A program made the position numbers and the translations under genes. Under the pieces are notes generated by a model that searched no databases, was not told the origin of the DNA, and was given only the letters and a program-made list of their open reading frames with translations. A DNA stretch of 64,000 nucleotides, from NCBI GenBank assembly GCA_963931925.1, contig OZ007579.1:25266269-25330268 (forward strand), in the 5' to 3' direction. This DNA is from Onchidella celtica. Lineage: Eukaryota > Mollusca > Gastropoda > Systellommatophora > Onchidiidae. This document shows, piece by piece, positions 15,001-22,737 of the stretch; the first letter of the stretch is position 1, and each line of letters begins with the position of its first letter.

Positions 15001-18000
15001 TTCGCACAGACACTAAGCTGAAAGTGTACAATGCTGTGGTCCTTCCCACCCTACTCTATGGGGCTGAAACCTGGACAGTGTACCAATCGCATGCCAGAAA
15101 GCTAAATCACTTTCATCTGGCCTGCCTTAGAAAGATCCTAAGGATCAAATGGCAGGATAAAATTCCAGACGCTGAGGTCCTCAATCGTGCCAAGGAATTG
15201 AGCATCTTCTGCCACCTGAAAAAAATTCAGCTACGTTGGGCAGGACATGTTGTCAGAATGCCCGACTCCAGACTCCCTAAGCAAATCTTCTTCTCTGAGC
15301 TCTCCAATGGAACGAGGAATGTTGGGGCCCCAAAGAGACGTTACAAAGACACTCTCAAGCAATCACTGAAGGCCTTTGCCATTGATGTGAGTGAGTGGGA
15401 AAAGCTCTCGCTTGATCGTGCAAATTGGAGGGTGGCCCTTACCAGAGGCAGCAAAGCATGGGAAGCTGACAGAGTCCAGCAGGCTATCAAAAAAAGAGAA
15501 CGGCGCAAGAAAAGGCCCAGTGGTACTGAACCAACGGAGCACTCTTGTCATTTATGCGGAAGGGTCTGCAGGGCAAAAATAGGACTTATCAGTCACATGA
15601 GAAGCCATAAGTCATGAAAGAACAGTCTTTCCATTCTGTCCTCTGTGTCCTTTAGTTCTCTTTATTGTCCATGTGTTGAAATTCTCAACAATTTCTGTTC
15701 TTTATTCCTCTGGTGTTGTTAAGGTCATCATCATACCTGATGGACGAACTATTATTATTATTATTATGTGTAACCCAATCTAGAACACATAGCATGTATT
15801 CTCTTGTCTTATATGGAATGAATTCGGAGTATTTCTCAGTCTTATGCACTCTGGCTGTTGGATATCAGTCAATCTCTCACATCATCAAGAGGTCCATGAC
15901 AGCATCACTTGGGAACCTCTCACAATGATTATGGACAATCCCCACCTATTCCCTTTCTGTTTATCTTTACCTCAAATAATGACATATGCAGCCATCTCTG
16001 CAATTATACTAACCAAACTTTTTGTGCAAGTTCCTCTCAGTATGAAGTCATGCCATGAAACAGTTCATGAATAATGAATACACTTGGAAAGCATTTTTGG
16101 GAGTTTTGTTTGACTCACAATTTTCAAGTGAAGTGTTCACCTCAGCATCTGGCGGCTGCTTGTCAAGCCACTAACAAAAAATGAGTATACTTGCAAAACA
16201 TTAAAATCTGTGCTATACATGTACTTCAGTCCATGGAATACTGTTTGCTGACTCCTCACTGATTGTTTTTCCATTCTACGTGAACATAAATTTTGGTGTT
16301 CCACACAGTTTTATATAATCGTTTTTCTCAAAGGATGACCTAATGGGTCACAGTATAGTCTTGTTCTGCTTTTAAGCTGTAAGGGCAATTCTTGTATGAT
16401 CATTAATTTGTTTGCTAAAGACAATAAGTATTCTTATTTCAAAGCCCGTCAGGGGAAAGAGCAGCTTGGAAAAGATAAAGAAATCTTTGTCATGTTGTCT
16501 GATTCCGATGAGGTCATATCAATTGCATTTACTTACCAAGTTTTCAAACTGAGCTGTTGTTATGGATGAAAAACTAAACAGCTGTTGGGTACATCTAATT
16601 ACACACAAAACAAACTCTTGTAATTTCTTTTTATGTGACTTGTCTTGTTGTGTGAACCAGCAAAGATCCTCTGTGACAACCTTTGATACAAAGCAAAATG
16701 AAAGATATTATCATATATTTTATCATCCATTAGCCGGCTTATTGATTACACTGATGAGTGCAACCTGTGAGCAAATTCTTTTAGAGCTATAGCAAACAAA
16801 ATTATGAAATAATTTGAGACACTAATTTCTTTCACTCTTTCAAGACGTATCGCTGATTTATCGGTGCCAGTGAAAAACGTGTCTACATTCAATTCTACTT
16901 GACTATCAAAACTTTTTTTCTGTAAGCGTTTTTCTGAACCATGCTGTTTTTTCCCAAAGTGGGAAAAAATTAATTATGTTCAGACTTGACCGAAGCCCCT
17001 AACACTGACATCCTGAAAGAGTTAAATATTGAAAACTTTTATACCTTCTGGCCCTCACTGGGTATACCAAGTAAACAGTCTGTAAATTTCAATTCCTCTC
17101 CCGGACAATAATGCTTTATTTTTGTTCATTTCTGAATGGCAAATAATTTTTTTTTCTCAAAAATCCTTGATAAGTTGACAAAATCATCCACTATTCGCAA
17201 AACTTGCAGAAATTTCAAAACGTAATTTGAACTTGAACTATGTGAGTCCACTCAGCAGAAAGTTAAAACTCATATGCCACAGATGAAATTTGGAGGATAT
17301 ATACTTCAATCAATTTCTCTATCCCTAGCTATTTGAACTATGATAATTATATAGGCATTTCTGAGACGAGCCATTGTCACTGCCCTCTTAGCATGAAAAT
17401 GAAATATTTCAAATAAAAAAATAAAAAAAACACTTGATTATAAATTGAATATTTCCCGGATTCACTCCGATCTCATAGTTAGGAACGACTCCACATGGAT
17501 CAATCTTTCAGGTTGTAAAGAAATGAGTATGTAATTAGTAGGGAAATTTTACAATATTTAATACACAACAACTCCTATTCTCAAATTAATTAACATGTTT
17601 AAATATAAACACCCAGCAACAATAGTAGTACAGACCTGCAAAATGGAGGGTTTAACAGTAGCAGATGACCCACTGAGGTTGAGAAATTTTTCCAAGGTCT
17701 GCCATATCAAAGCAATGTCCTTTCTATCCAACTGGTGCCTTCAAATTAAAAAAAAGAATGACAGCTTTGCCTCAGTCCGTACAGTGATGCATCTTTTAAA
17801 GCAGAACAGTTTAGTGCATTTTCCAAATCAAGTAATAGTAATAGTAATTATATTTACAGAGTGGTATTTCAATTTTTAAATTGAATCATGAAAGAACATG
17901 GCACATGTGAAAATGAAATTTTCATGGAAGAAGATAGCAAACTTTTGTAGATGTTAGTAATTTTTTTTTTTTCAATTATAATTCTTTTGTGGTGCTAAAC

Positions 18001-21000
18001 ATACCATGCACAGAAAGTTTCTTAGTGACCAGCCTTTTTCTCATTCTTGTATAATAAAATAATTACATTCAACCATGAATAACTGTGCCAAAAAAAAGTG
18101 TACTCACTTTTTCCTATTTACAAGTAATCCACAAATAAAGTCCAAAATGTATTGATGTTTGTTTGGAATGTGGACATTTTCAGTGGCCCAAGCAAATTTG
18201 GCCAGCTTGAGTTTATCTGGTACACTTGTGTTCTTGTCCTTCAACTTGAGTGACAAACCTGTAAATTTAAGTAAAGATTGTTTTTACTAAATTAACCATG
18301 CTCTTCATATAACAATAGAAAAAAATTAATTCAAAATGCTCTTAAAAATACAGAAAGTTTTGGCAACCAATAAGACGTTTTTGTTGTTTTTTTTTTGCTC
18401 AAACATTTGCTATAGTGGCTACTGGAATTAAAAATAGCTGTAATGGATAACGAGATTTGAATCTGTCCTTCTTGAAACCATAGTAGAAGGGTTTAAAAGT
18501 TTGTCCCAAAGCCCTTTACAGTGAAAGCAATTGTCTTGATCGTCCACAAAGCATTTAAACTAAGAGAACAGTAAATACTATACTATAATGATGCCATATC
18601 ATTTTTTTTTTCTTTTCTAGTTCACATGTCACATAGATCTATCATATCACTCAGTATAGATCTGCACCACATGCCAAGCACAAGTTAGAAAACAAACAGG
18701 TCTAATATCACCATTACTCATAGAATAACAAAAATAAAAAGACTTTTTACTAATTTTAGACATGAAGTATTTAGATAATCCACCGATACTGGCAAACAAA
18801 ATTTCCCCTAGCATTTTCTTTAGTCGCCAGTATAATATATTTTGTGCTAGTGATCTTCCCTGATCCGTCCCCTTTTCTGTCTTCCTCCCTTGTTCCGATC
18901 ATCCCATATGCTGCGCATGTGTGGAAATCGATGGCATGATTTGAAATTGGAGAGACTTTTCTGAATAAAAATGGAATTTCATAGATTAAATGGATAGGAA
19001 GTATTTATTCGCAGACATAGCCTGTGAATAGTAGCTTCTGGTCTTATCCAGACATATGAGTTTATTGGTTTAGTGATATTTATTTTGGAAGAATTTCCTC
19101 AAAATCAAATGGTCTGCAGTAGCGCATTGATTAGCAACTTGGCATATCCATCGGGAGACCGTGGTTCAATTCTCAGCTGTGCAGGCTTTATTTCTTCTTT
19201 TCTTATAAAGGTCTTATTATCAGGAATCAATGTGTTTAATTTGGAATTGAATTGTTTGATTTCAATTTTTTAAAATTTATTTATTACAAATTTATTATTA
19301 TATAATAAATACTACGTAAAATGGAATAGTGTGTAACTAAACGGATATTCAGCAAAAGCCAGTGGAGGTAAAAATTTACATACAATTATGGAACAAACAC
19401 CAAATGAGAATTAATGATGGACCATTAAAAAGAAAGAAAACTGGCACAATACATCTCTAATACTAATAACAATAAGGGTATAATAATTATTACATTGCAT
19501 TATAAAGGGGGGGCCAAAAGTAGGGTTACAGTTTTAGATAAAAATTATAGTGTTCACTGTAACCCTACTTTTGGCCCACCCCGTATACATGTATACTACT
19601 TCTCTATGAGGAAAATGTGAAATGATAAACGTGGACGGAATTGAAAATTAGCAGTTTGGAATAAGTAACAGTTTGCAAACGGGCTTTGTACCTCGCATTA
19701 TAAAGTTTAATTTTATTCTCTTTTTAATCCAACAACAACAGGGTGGATTTCCAGATTCCAAAACAATCCAGGCTTTTTTATTATTTTTTAAATTATTAGT
19801 CAGCATCATTACTGCTGGATAAACCCGGACTTTAGCTAATATTGTTGGCGTATAAACCTGTGTAATAATAGTAATATCCCCCTCTAGGCCTAATGTTGGC
19901 GAACCATGGCGGCCTTCTAGAAAATTATAGGCTAAGCGTTGTGGAAACTGTTAATTGCATCCCCAAAATTGAGTAACAGAGCCATGATCCGTAGACCTCT
20001 AATCAACTTTCCAAATGATTTGCGGTAGAATTATATCGAGATCTAGATCTGGAGTTACTAATTAACATTGGACCCATAATAGTGAATAAACGACCCACTA
20101 AAGGCCTACTACTAGTACTAGATCTAGTAAGGCCGCCCTTATCCGTCAACATTATGGACGGATACTGCCCAGGTTTATCCGTCAACATTATCGGCGGATA
20201 CTTGGGTTTATCCGGCAAAACTATCAGCACTATTGACTAATGACAAACAACAACAACAAACAAACAAGCAAACTGGATTTATTCCTAATGTTATTGGATT
20301 AAAAAAAAATTACCAAACACATTGATTACTGATAAAAAGACGTTTAGTTTTATAAGAAAAGGAAAAATAAAACCCCTACCCTGCTGAGAATCGAACCACT
20401 GTACCCCCGATTGACAGAAACAAAAAAACTGGATTTCTTCCGTTATTGTTCTTGGATTAAAAAAAAAAAAAGATTGAATTGATGCCTAATAAAAAAAACT
20501 TGTGAAAAAAAAAAATCTGCCGTGCTGAGAATCGAACCACTGCCATTTGACTGACGGGGTGAGATGCTAACAACTACACTACTGAGGACCCTCACTACTT
20601 ATGAGAAGTCTTACTAAATAAGCATGACCAAACTGTCCAAACCAAGAAACCCATCAACGGATTAGACCTGAACATTCGTGTATCCATTAAATCAATAAAA
20701 TTCCAAGTCTCTCCAATTTCAATACAGTTTTCGGTACTAGAGAATCTAGCAGATAAATGCGGTCCCGGCCCCCCGTTTGGCATTTGAGCTGCGTGTGGGC
20801 GGAATCGATTCCGTGTATCAGTGTAGGCCTATTCATCGCTGCGTATCGATTCGGAATACAGTATTCGAATCCGCCCAGACGCAGGGACCGCATTTCACTT
20901 CTTGAGCCCAGTTTTCAACACTCGCCCAATATGAACGTTGATCGCGTCAGGATATACGCTCGTATGGTCATGGAACAAGGGACGAAGACGGAGAAAGGGG

Positions 21001-21352
21001 TTCAAATCAGGCGAGATGACTCGCAAATACAGAATTTATGCTGACGGATTAAAAAAATACTAGGGAAAATTTTATCCGTCAGTATCGACGGATAAACACT
21101 TCGGTCTAGACTAATACGGACTCTAGTCTCTTCGGTCAACTCTATATCTAGTAATGCCTGCCTCGCCAGGACTCTGAACTAAAATAGATCTACTTCATTC
21201 ACTTCAAATTGGTGGAATTTTCCCATAACCCATTTACACATCTACCCCATCCCTCTACATAAAATGTACTTTGCAGTACGGAATATCACAAGTAACTAAG
21301 TATTTTCTTTGGGCACATTGAAGCTGCCGCACATGCCTGTGTAAGTCGCCAT
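1..21352 (-). CDS. URB2: URB2-like ribosome biogenesis protein (5' half; gene continues beyond the left edge)
   Basis: URB2/NPA2 is a nucleolar HEAT-like scaffold that acts in early 60S ribosomal subunit assembly. Nineteen minus-strand exons (listed separately) join in phase: 21352-21337, 18258-18108, 17738-17636, 16638-16537, 11339-11196, 10050-9944, 9109-8902, 8163-8099, 7537-7304, 6607-6499, 6109-5943, 5316-5231, 4761-4589, 3842-3684, 3252-3190, 2951-2775, 2015-1855, 1097-954 and 265-146. They total about 2489 nt, or 829 residues. Recall of human URB2 (about 1524 residues) supports the call: the N-terminal GxSLKLK...DKLKLAxFAW segment, a PAWFRxL...NHLxxE block and a YxKLRxxPxL block all match in order. 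The conserved C-terminal domain lies outside the window. A phase-0 exon may still be missing between 11339 and 16537, where about 45 residues of the human protein have no counterpart. Introns are packed with mobile elements, including an antisense LINE. Confidence 0.85.
146..265 (-). CDS. URB2: URB2 exon 19 (last full exon in the window)
   Basis: Acceptor TCTTTTACAG|CCCACG and donor ACATG|GTGAGTG. It encodes SPRKKKRKIVRANEDSQKDG...SAVVQFLIQMDGSDAT. The KKKRK run is a plausible nuclear or nucleolar localisation signal. Confidence 0.75.
954..1097 (-). CDS. URB2: URB2 exon 18
   Basis: Acceptor TTCACAG|ATCTACTG and donor CACAG|GTCAGCC. It encodes STVESNLFTEVQQFLAHPAV...LLQEKLSARIWKVLLQDLTD. Confidence 0.8.
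1855..2015 (-). CDS. URB2: URB2 exon 17
   Basis: Acceptor TTTCTCAG|ACTGCG and donor AAGAG|GTGAGAG. It encodes TAHLSASDLPLQKFQQFSQL, then FPLIGQCLSESVIDTCVDLV. Confidence 0.8.
2188..2436. mobile_element. TTAA-type MITE, family 1, copy 1 (URB2 intron)
   Basis: It begins TTAACTCTTTTGGGAC and ends CTGAACGAGCTAA, which are imperfect inverted ends. It is homologous to 16831-17025 along its length (shared GTAAGCGTTTTTCTGAACC and AGCCCCTAACACTGAC). No coding capacity. TTAA at the boundary suggests mobilisation by a piggyBac-type transposase. Confidence 0.6.
2775..2951 (-). CDS. URB2: URB2 exon 16
   Basis: Acceptor CTGTTAG|GGGGCAG and donor GGGCAG|GTCAGTAG, 59 codons. It encodes GADPVSRAWLAVQRRNLVAI...LGQTTLEAIAADLLELPALT and ends DTVFKVWDGQ. 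Confidence 0.8.
3190..3252 (-). CDS. URB2: URB2 exon 15 (probable)
   Basis: Acceptor GCCTTCAG|CTGCTG; the donor AAAGA|GTTGTT is weak. It encodes LLNENPSLMLKTHDCSDLVQ. Phase 0 at both ends suits the neighbours, but the neighbours would also join without it. Confidence 0.5.
3464..3670. mobile_element. MITE family B, copy 1 (URB2 intron, next to an exon)
   Basis: The ends are TATATTGTCATTGTTCC and GGGAAAGGTGACAATGT, inverted relative to each other. The same element occurs at 38400-38650, sharing the interior TTGCTTCTCCTGAAAAGTAG. Its end lies about 8 nt from the splice donor of URB2 exon 14. Confidence 0.65.
3684..3842 (-). CDS. URB2: URB2 exon 14
   Basis: Acceptor ATGTTCCAG|ATAGGG and donor TTCAAG|GTAAGGC, 53 codons. 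It encodes IGKCCPAWSELLSAWTMVKM, then LLFPKWRESSD. A MITE ends about 8 nt beyond the donor hexamer. Confidence 0.75.
4087..4336. mobile_element. MITE family A, copy 1 (URB2 intron)
   Basis: The inverted ends are of the form GTCACTGCTNTACGCTAATG and CATTATCATAGAGCAGTGAC. It is closely related to 9115-9370 over about 250 bp. Short and non-coding, with TA-like flanks suggesting a Tc1/mariner-type source. A more decayed relative may occupy about 3895-4030. Confidence 0.65.
4589..4761 (-). CDS. URB2: URB2 exon 13
   Basis: Acceptor TTTCACTCAG|ATTCATCG and donor AAGGAA|GTATGTA. It encodes FPGLQWTLSIYAVLLNHTCL, then VASVLHQKVLLLVEQLEGEV. Leu-rich helices fit the HEAT-like fold. Confidence 0.8.
4976..4996. 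repeat. Poly(C) tract of about 20 nt
   Basis: Uninterrupted cytosine run in a URB2 intron, one of about a dozen long G/C homopolymers in the window. Confidence 0.9.
5231..5316 (-). CDS. URB2: URB2 exon 12
   Basis: Donor CTAACTG|GTCAAG. Acceptors at AATTTCAG|ACTATG (used) or TGTTCAG|AGATGC both keep phase. It encodes DAPPASLLEMWEGLQSVAVK. Confidence 0.7.
5490..5682. mobile_element. Fold-back (snap-back) MITE in a URB2 intron
   Basis: Nearly the whole element is one imperfect palindrome. The outer arms are GGCTGGTGTAG and CTACACCAGCC. The core arms are a perfect 19-bp inverted repeat (5563-5581 and 5592-5610) around a 10-nt loop. The boundaries read TTAAGGGG and CCCCTAA. The transcript could form a long hairpin. 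Confidence 0.7.
5943..6109 (-). CDS. URB2: URB2 exon 11
   Basis: Acceptor TTGTTGCAG|ATTCC and donor AATAA|GTAGGG, chosen for phase. It encodes IPDESFPEQDLFLTNLVSTY, MKLRRSPELLTAIL and GIDVFGHLPQFYN. It aligns with the YAKLRQVPRL block of human URB2. The 3' boundary is less certain than the 5' one. Confidence 0.75.
6499..6607 (-). CDS. URB2: URB2 exon 10
   Basis: Acceptor TTAACAG|GAGTCC and donor GACAAG|GTAAGTA. It encodes SPAWFRYLRAVLGFNHLVIE, then KYWDRILQLGFTSADK. This closely matches the PAWFR...LNHLILE block of human URB2. Confidence 0.9.
7304..7537 (-). CDS. URB2: URB2 exon 9
   Basis: Acceptor ATCAACAG|ATCAG and donor CACAG|GTCAGC. It encodes SEPRLCFLLLKHLIKTI...VEERLWIRTVAECVVA and ends FFQLTEMMLQKH. 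The split arginine codon joins directly to exon 10, giving the LLxxH-SPAWFRxL order seen in URB2. Confidence 0.8.
7824..8021. mobile_element. TTAA-type MITE, family 3 (URB2 intron)
   Basis: Starts TTAACCCTCTGGGTCC and ends GAGCTCCAGAGGGTTA, a terminal inverted repeat of about 12 bp. The right flank is TTAC, so the target duplication has decayed or the boundary is off by one. Confidence 0.55.
8099..8163 (-). CDS. URB2: URB2 exon 8
   Basis: Acceptor TTTTGCAG|GAAGAATCC and donor GAACAA|GTAAGAG. It encodes EESSESLSFLPAFIKAFVHQ plus N and a split lysine codon. Phases match both neighbours. Confidence 0.8.
8902..9109 (-). CDS. URB2: URB2 exon 7
   Basis: Donor AAGTTG|GTGAGT. The acceptor ATAAAG|AAATCAAG is the only one that restores the phase left by exon 6. 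It encodes NQVAHIFIVEAVYACDHHKS and ends VFTVLISSLMKL. The acceptor has a poor polypyrimidine tract because a MITE terminal repeat begins about 5 nt upstream of it (in gene orientation). Confidence 0.7.
9115..9370. mobile_element. MITE family A, copy 2 (abuts a URB2 splice acceptor)
   Basis: The terminal inverted repeats are about 30 bp (TATTGTCACTGCTCTACG at the left, TAGAGCAGTGACGATA at the right). Internal sequence matches copy 1 (GCATAAGTCATTTTTGACAC). The left end lies 5 nt from the acceptor of URB2 exon 7. Confidence 0.7.
9944..10050 (-). CDS. URB2: URB2 exon 6
   Basis: Acceptor TTCCACAG|GTGCTG and donor CACAG|GTTTGCG. It encodes VLHTVTEKLLGVSLKLLDEK, then CQALQNFLLGCLLH. Confidence 0.8.
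10222..10238. repeat. Poly(G) tract
   Basis: About 17 guanines in a URB2 intron, preceded by an adenine run. Confidence 0.9.
10390..10500 (+). repeat. Unclassified dispersed repeat R1, copy 1
   Basis: Similar to 44465-44565 on the same strand: both contain GGTGGGRAYTGGARAATCTTC followed by a CTYGACAAGTSTGAACYTAGCT-like stretch. No family recognised. Confidence 0.5.
10555..10855 (+). mobile_element. Penelope-like element 3' end fragment
   Basis: Matches the 3' untranslated tail that follows the Penelope-like coding region at 52530-52870: ATTGGCAGAYGTGCTTCT, CAAGCAAGAACTCGCAG, the CTTGATAAAGGC block and TCRTTTGGGTATTATTTCTT. No coding part remains. Confidence 0.6.
11196..11339 (-). CDS. URB2: URB2 exon 5
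   Basis: Acceptor GTCTTGCAG|AGTCACC and donor TCACAG|GTAAATG, 48 codons in phase 0. It encodes SHLFPAVCNLSFDG...ALTQVQNLLESLTAVLERSQ. A downstream acceptor (TTCCTGCAG at 11321) is also possible but would need phase 1. The preceding intron holds the LINE. Confidence 0.75.
12389..13174 (+). pseudogene. LINE apurinic-like endonuclease domain (frame closed by a 1-nt shift)
   Basis: This is an EEP-fold endonuclease that would nick target DNA for target-primed reverse transcription. Visible motifs in order: LGAWNIRTL near residue 20, LSETRLPDS with the metal-binding Glu, LISAYAPT, LLGDFNARVG and DYVIV. The catalytic TDHR motif falls in the next frame, at the start of the 13149-15617 reading frame. 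One extra A in the A-run near 13122-13126 accounts for the shift, so the copy originally had a single polyprotein frame. It may be a young inactivating mutation or a sequencing error. Confidence 0.85.
13149..15617 (+). pseudogene. LINE reverse transcriptase with C-terminal C2H2 zinc finger
   Basis: This frame is open for 822 codons but probably lacks its own start, because it continues the endonuclease frame upstream. It opens with the endonuclease TDHRLIV motif. Reverse transcriptase blocks follow in order: IIHLYKNKGD, NHRGISLLS, ESQCGFRKERGT, the palm motif VDLTKAFDT, GVKQGCVLAPTLF and LLFADDCALLA (FADD instead of YADD). The thumb-like region contains YLGSTLS and PTLLYGAETW. The C-terminus has a C-x2-C-x12-H-x3-H finger (CHLCGRVC...HMRSH), likely for nucleic-acid binding. 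No internal stop. Confidence 0.9.
16537..16638 (-). CDS. URB2: URB2 exon 4
   Basis: Donor AACTTG|GTAAGT. The acceptor AAGACAAG|TCACAT is chosen because it keeps phase 0. It encodes SHKKKLQEFVLCVIRCTQQL and ends TTAQFENL, aligning with the corresponding hydrophobic segment of human URB2. Confidence 0.8.
16831..17025. mobile_element. TTAA-type MITE, family 1, copy 2 (URB2 intron)
   Basis: The left end is CACTCTTTCAAGACG and the right end CCTGAAAGAGTTAA, with TTAA kept only on the right. It is homologous to 2188-2436 but about 55 bp shorter, mainly from loss of an interior stretch. Confidence 0.6.
17636..17738 (-). CDS. URB2: URB2 exon 3
   Basis: Acceptor TTTGAAG|GCACC and donor TTGCAG|GTCTGT. 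It encodes HQLDRKDIALIWQTLEKFLN and continues to PSILQ. The split lysine codon with exon 2 is in phase. Confidence 0.85.
18108..18258 (-). CDS. URB2: URB2 exon 2
   Basis: Acceptor TTTACAG|GTTTGTC and donor AAAAA|GTGAGTA. It encodes GLSLKLKDKN...DKLKLAKFAWATE...IPNKHQYILDF, the strongest URB2 signature in the window. Confidence 0.9.
19110..19278 (+). mobile_element. tRNA-derived SINE, family S2, copy 1
   Basis: A tRNA-like head with a B-box-like GTGGTTCAATTCTCAG is followed by an AT-rich body containing TTTCTTATAAAGGTCTT and AATCAATGTGTTTAATTTGG. It has two inverted relatives at 20270-20412 and 20430-20600. Confidence 0.55.
19501..19587. mobile_element. Mariner-like mini-hairpin element
   Basis: Two perfect 21-bp inverted arms (19511-19531 and 19557-19577) have the core GGGCCAAAAGTAGGG and a 25-nt spacer. 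Outer ends read TATAAAGGGG and CCCCGTATA. GGGTGGGCCAAAAGTA-type ends are typical of Tc1/mariner-type elements; here only the ends remain. Confidence 0.65.
20139..20202. repeat. Short palindromic repeats with TTATCCGTC / GACGGATAA cores
   Basis: Two tandem units (about 20139-20165 and 20174-20200) each read TTATCCGTCAACATTAT followed by GGCGGATA or GACGGATA. A related palindrome is at 21071-21097 (TTTATCCGTCAGTATCGACG). Family unknown. Confidence 0.5.
20270..20412 (-). mobile_element. tRNA-derived SINE, family S2, copy 2
   Basis: On the minus strand: GTGGTTCGATTCTCAGCAGG (B-box-like), then a body with TTTTCTTATAAAACTAAACG and AATCAATGTGTTTGG, ending AATAAATCCAGTTTG. Homologous to 19110-19278. 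Confidence 0.55.
20430..20600 (-). mobile_element. tRNA-derived SINE, family S2, copy 3
   Basis: The minus-strand head has an A-box-like TAGTGTAGTTGTTAGCATCT and a B-box GTGGTTCGATTCTCAGC. The body and the AAATCCAGTTTT tail match copy 2. It lies head to tail directly beside copy 2. Confidence 0.6.
21337..21352 (-). CDS. URB2: URB2 exon 1 (start codon, 16 coding nt)
   Basis: ATG GCG ACT TAC ACA G encodes MATYT plus the first base of a glycine codon. Joined to exon 2 it gives MATYTGLSLKLK, which parallels the vertebrate URB2 start. The donor reads CAG|GCATGT, so this would be a GC-AG intron. The only nearby GT would break the phase. The exon is short, so the call rests on the match and the phase. 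Confidence 0.6.
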
Positions 21353-21860
21353 GTTTACATGAAGAAATTGTAAGAGTGATGTCCCCTAACTATTACAGTT
21401 CCTAACGATAAATTAATACGCTATCAATATTATTAAATATAATTTAAAATATAATTACATCATCATTTAAATAGATAAAATAGGACATTAAGTACATTTT
21501 TTGATAATTTGTTAATTTATTTGAAAGACATGAATATTTATTTAGATTTCCTTTTCTTAGGTACTAGACATTTCCGTGAATTGGGGATGTGACAAGGCTT
21601 ACACATAAACAAAAGGTTTTTGAGCAACCTAATTTCGAGTAAGTCGGAAGAGGTCTGGAACATGAATAAATTTTGGTCTCGTAAACGATCAGATCGCTTG
21701 AATTGATACTTGTGATTCTGTAATGTAATCTGAATTCCTTTGTGATATGGATCACTTATTTTTGTGACACTCTGAAAGTCACAGTGTGAATGAACACTGT
21801 TACTCAACTCTGGATTTCTTGCAGGATAGTTTCTCATCACTTACGCCTTTGTGATGTAGA

Positions 21861-21912
21861 TCTAGATATATCTAGATCTAGATCTTGACTCTAGATCTAG
21901 ATCTAGATCTAG
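21861..21912. repeat. (AGATCT)n palindromic simple repeat
   Basis: Interrupted array of CTAGAT units. A shorter relative lies at 50370-50412. Confidence 0.85.
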
Positions 21913-22737
21913 TTGAATGAATTGAAAGCAGTTTGGGGTAGCACGGTCTGGGAGCAGACCGTTAAACACTGCGTATATATATATATACGTGGTTTTTCTA
22001 GTTTGTTCAGAAATCTGCCTTTGAAGATAAACCCTTCCAGCCTTGTTCTCTTGATGACCTGTAGGCTATGTTAATTATTTAGGCCTATTATTATTGTTAC
22101 TAGATGATAGATATATTAGATCTATGTAGGCCCTAGGCAATTTGCATTTGAAATTTCCTTCTAATCTGCTGTACTAGACACATTAATAAAAATTATAATC
22201 CTGAATTACTATTACTTTTCCATGAGAACATTGCCATGAAGAATTTAAACAAGTTTATTCGATTTGGAAGGAGTACCAAATGAATTACACAACTTTAGGC
22301 GTGCACATATTTCATGTTCCGAGTGTTGATTGCTGAGCTGGGCATTTTGCCACAAAATCATCCATTCAGAGCATCTACTCACTAGGGACCCAGAGGCCTG
22401 TGCTCATGGATGCTCTGAAACTTGTGTCTTTGTAGAATCCCAATCGTATTTTAACCCAAATGGAACTTGTCTAATTTATTCATCATTCCAGATGCACAAT
22501 TTTGACCAAAAAACAAACAAAAAAAACAACAGTTAACAGTGCCTCTCCTGCAGTAAATTCTCATGGATGTAGGCCCTAGTTAATGGGACTTTAAGTTTTG
22601 TCTAAAAAAAGAATGCAGGTATGAACTACATTGTTTTAGTTTTAAAGTAAAAGATCAACATCTTGGATGAGATACAGGATGGGTTTGAACACATTGTGTG
22701 ACAAAGACAGCTCAACATCTGAGACTTTCTAAACTAC

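Larger units (their letters stand above)
11540..15767 (+). mobile_element. Near-full-length non-LTR retrotransposon (LINE), antisense in a URB2 intron
   Basis: A GC-richer 5' leader (about 11540-12388) is followed by endonuclease and reverse transcriptase coding regions, a 150-nt 3' UTR and an (ATT)n tail ending near 15767. This places it among target-primed, endonuclease-bearing LINEs. The FADD active-site box and C-terminal C2H2 finger are distinctive; the clade (RTE/jockey-like) is not assigned. The 5' boundary is approximate and no clear target duplication was found. The last 530 bp are almost identical to the truncated copy at 54780-55308, which defines the 3' end. Confidence 0.85.

Noticed and set aside
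15975-16070. URB2-like exon candidate SWHDFILRGTCTKSLVSIIA
   Set aside because: No acceptor enters this frame from exon 4 and a TGA precedes the only donor, so the similarity is probably chance.
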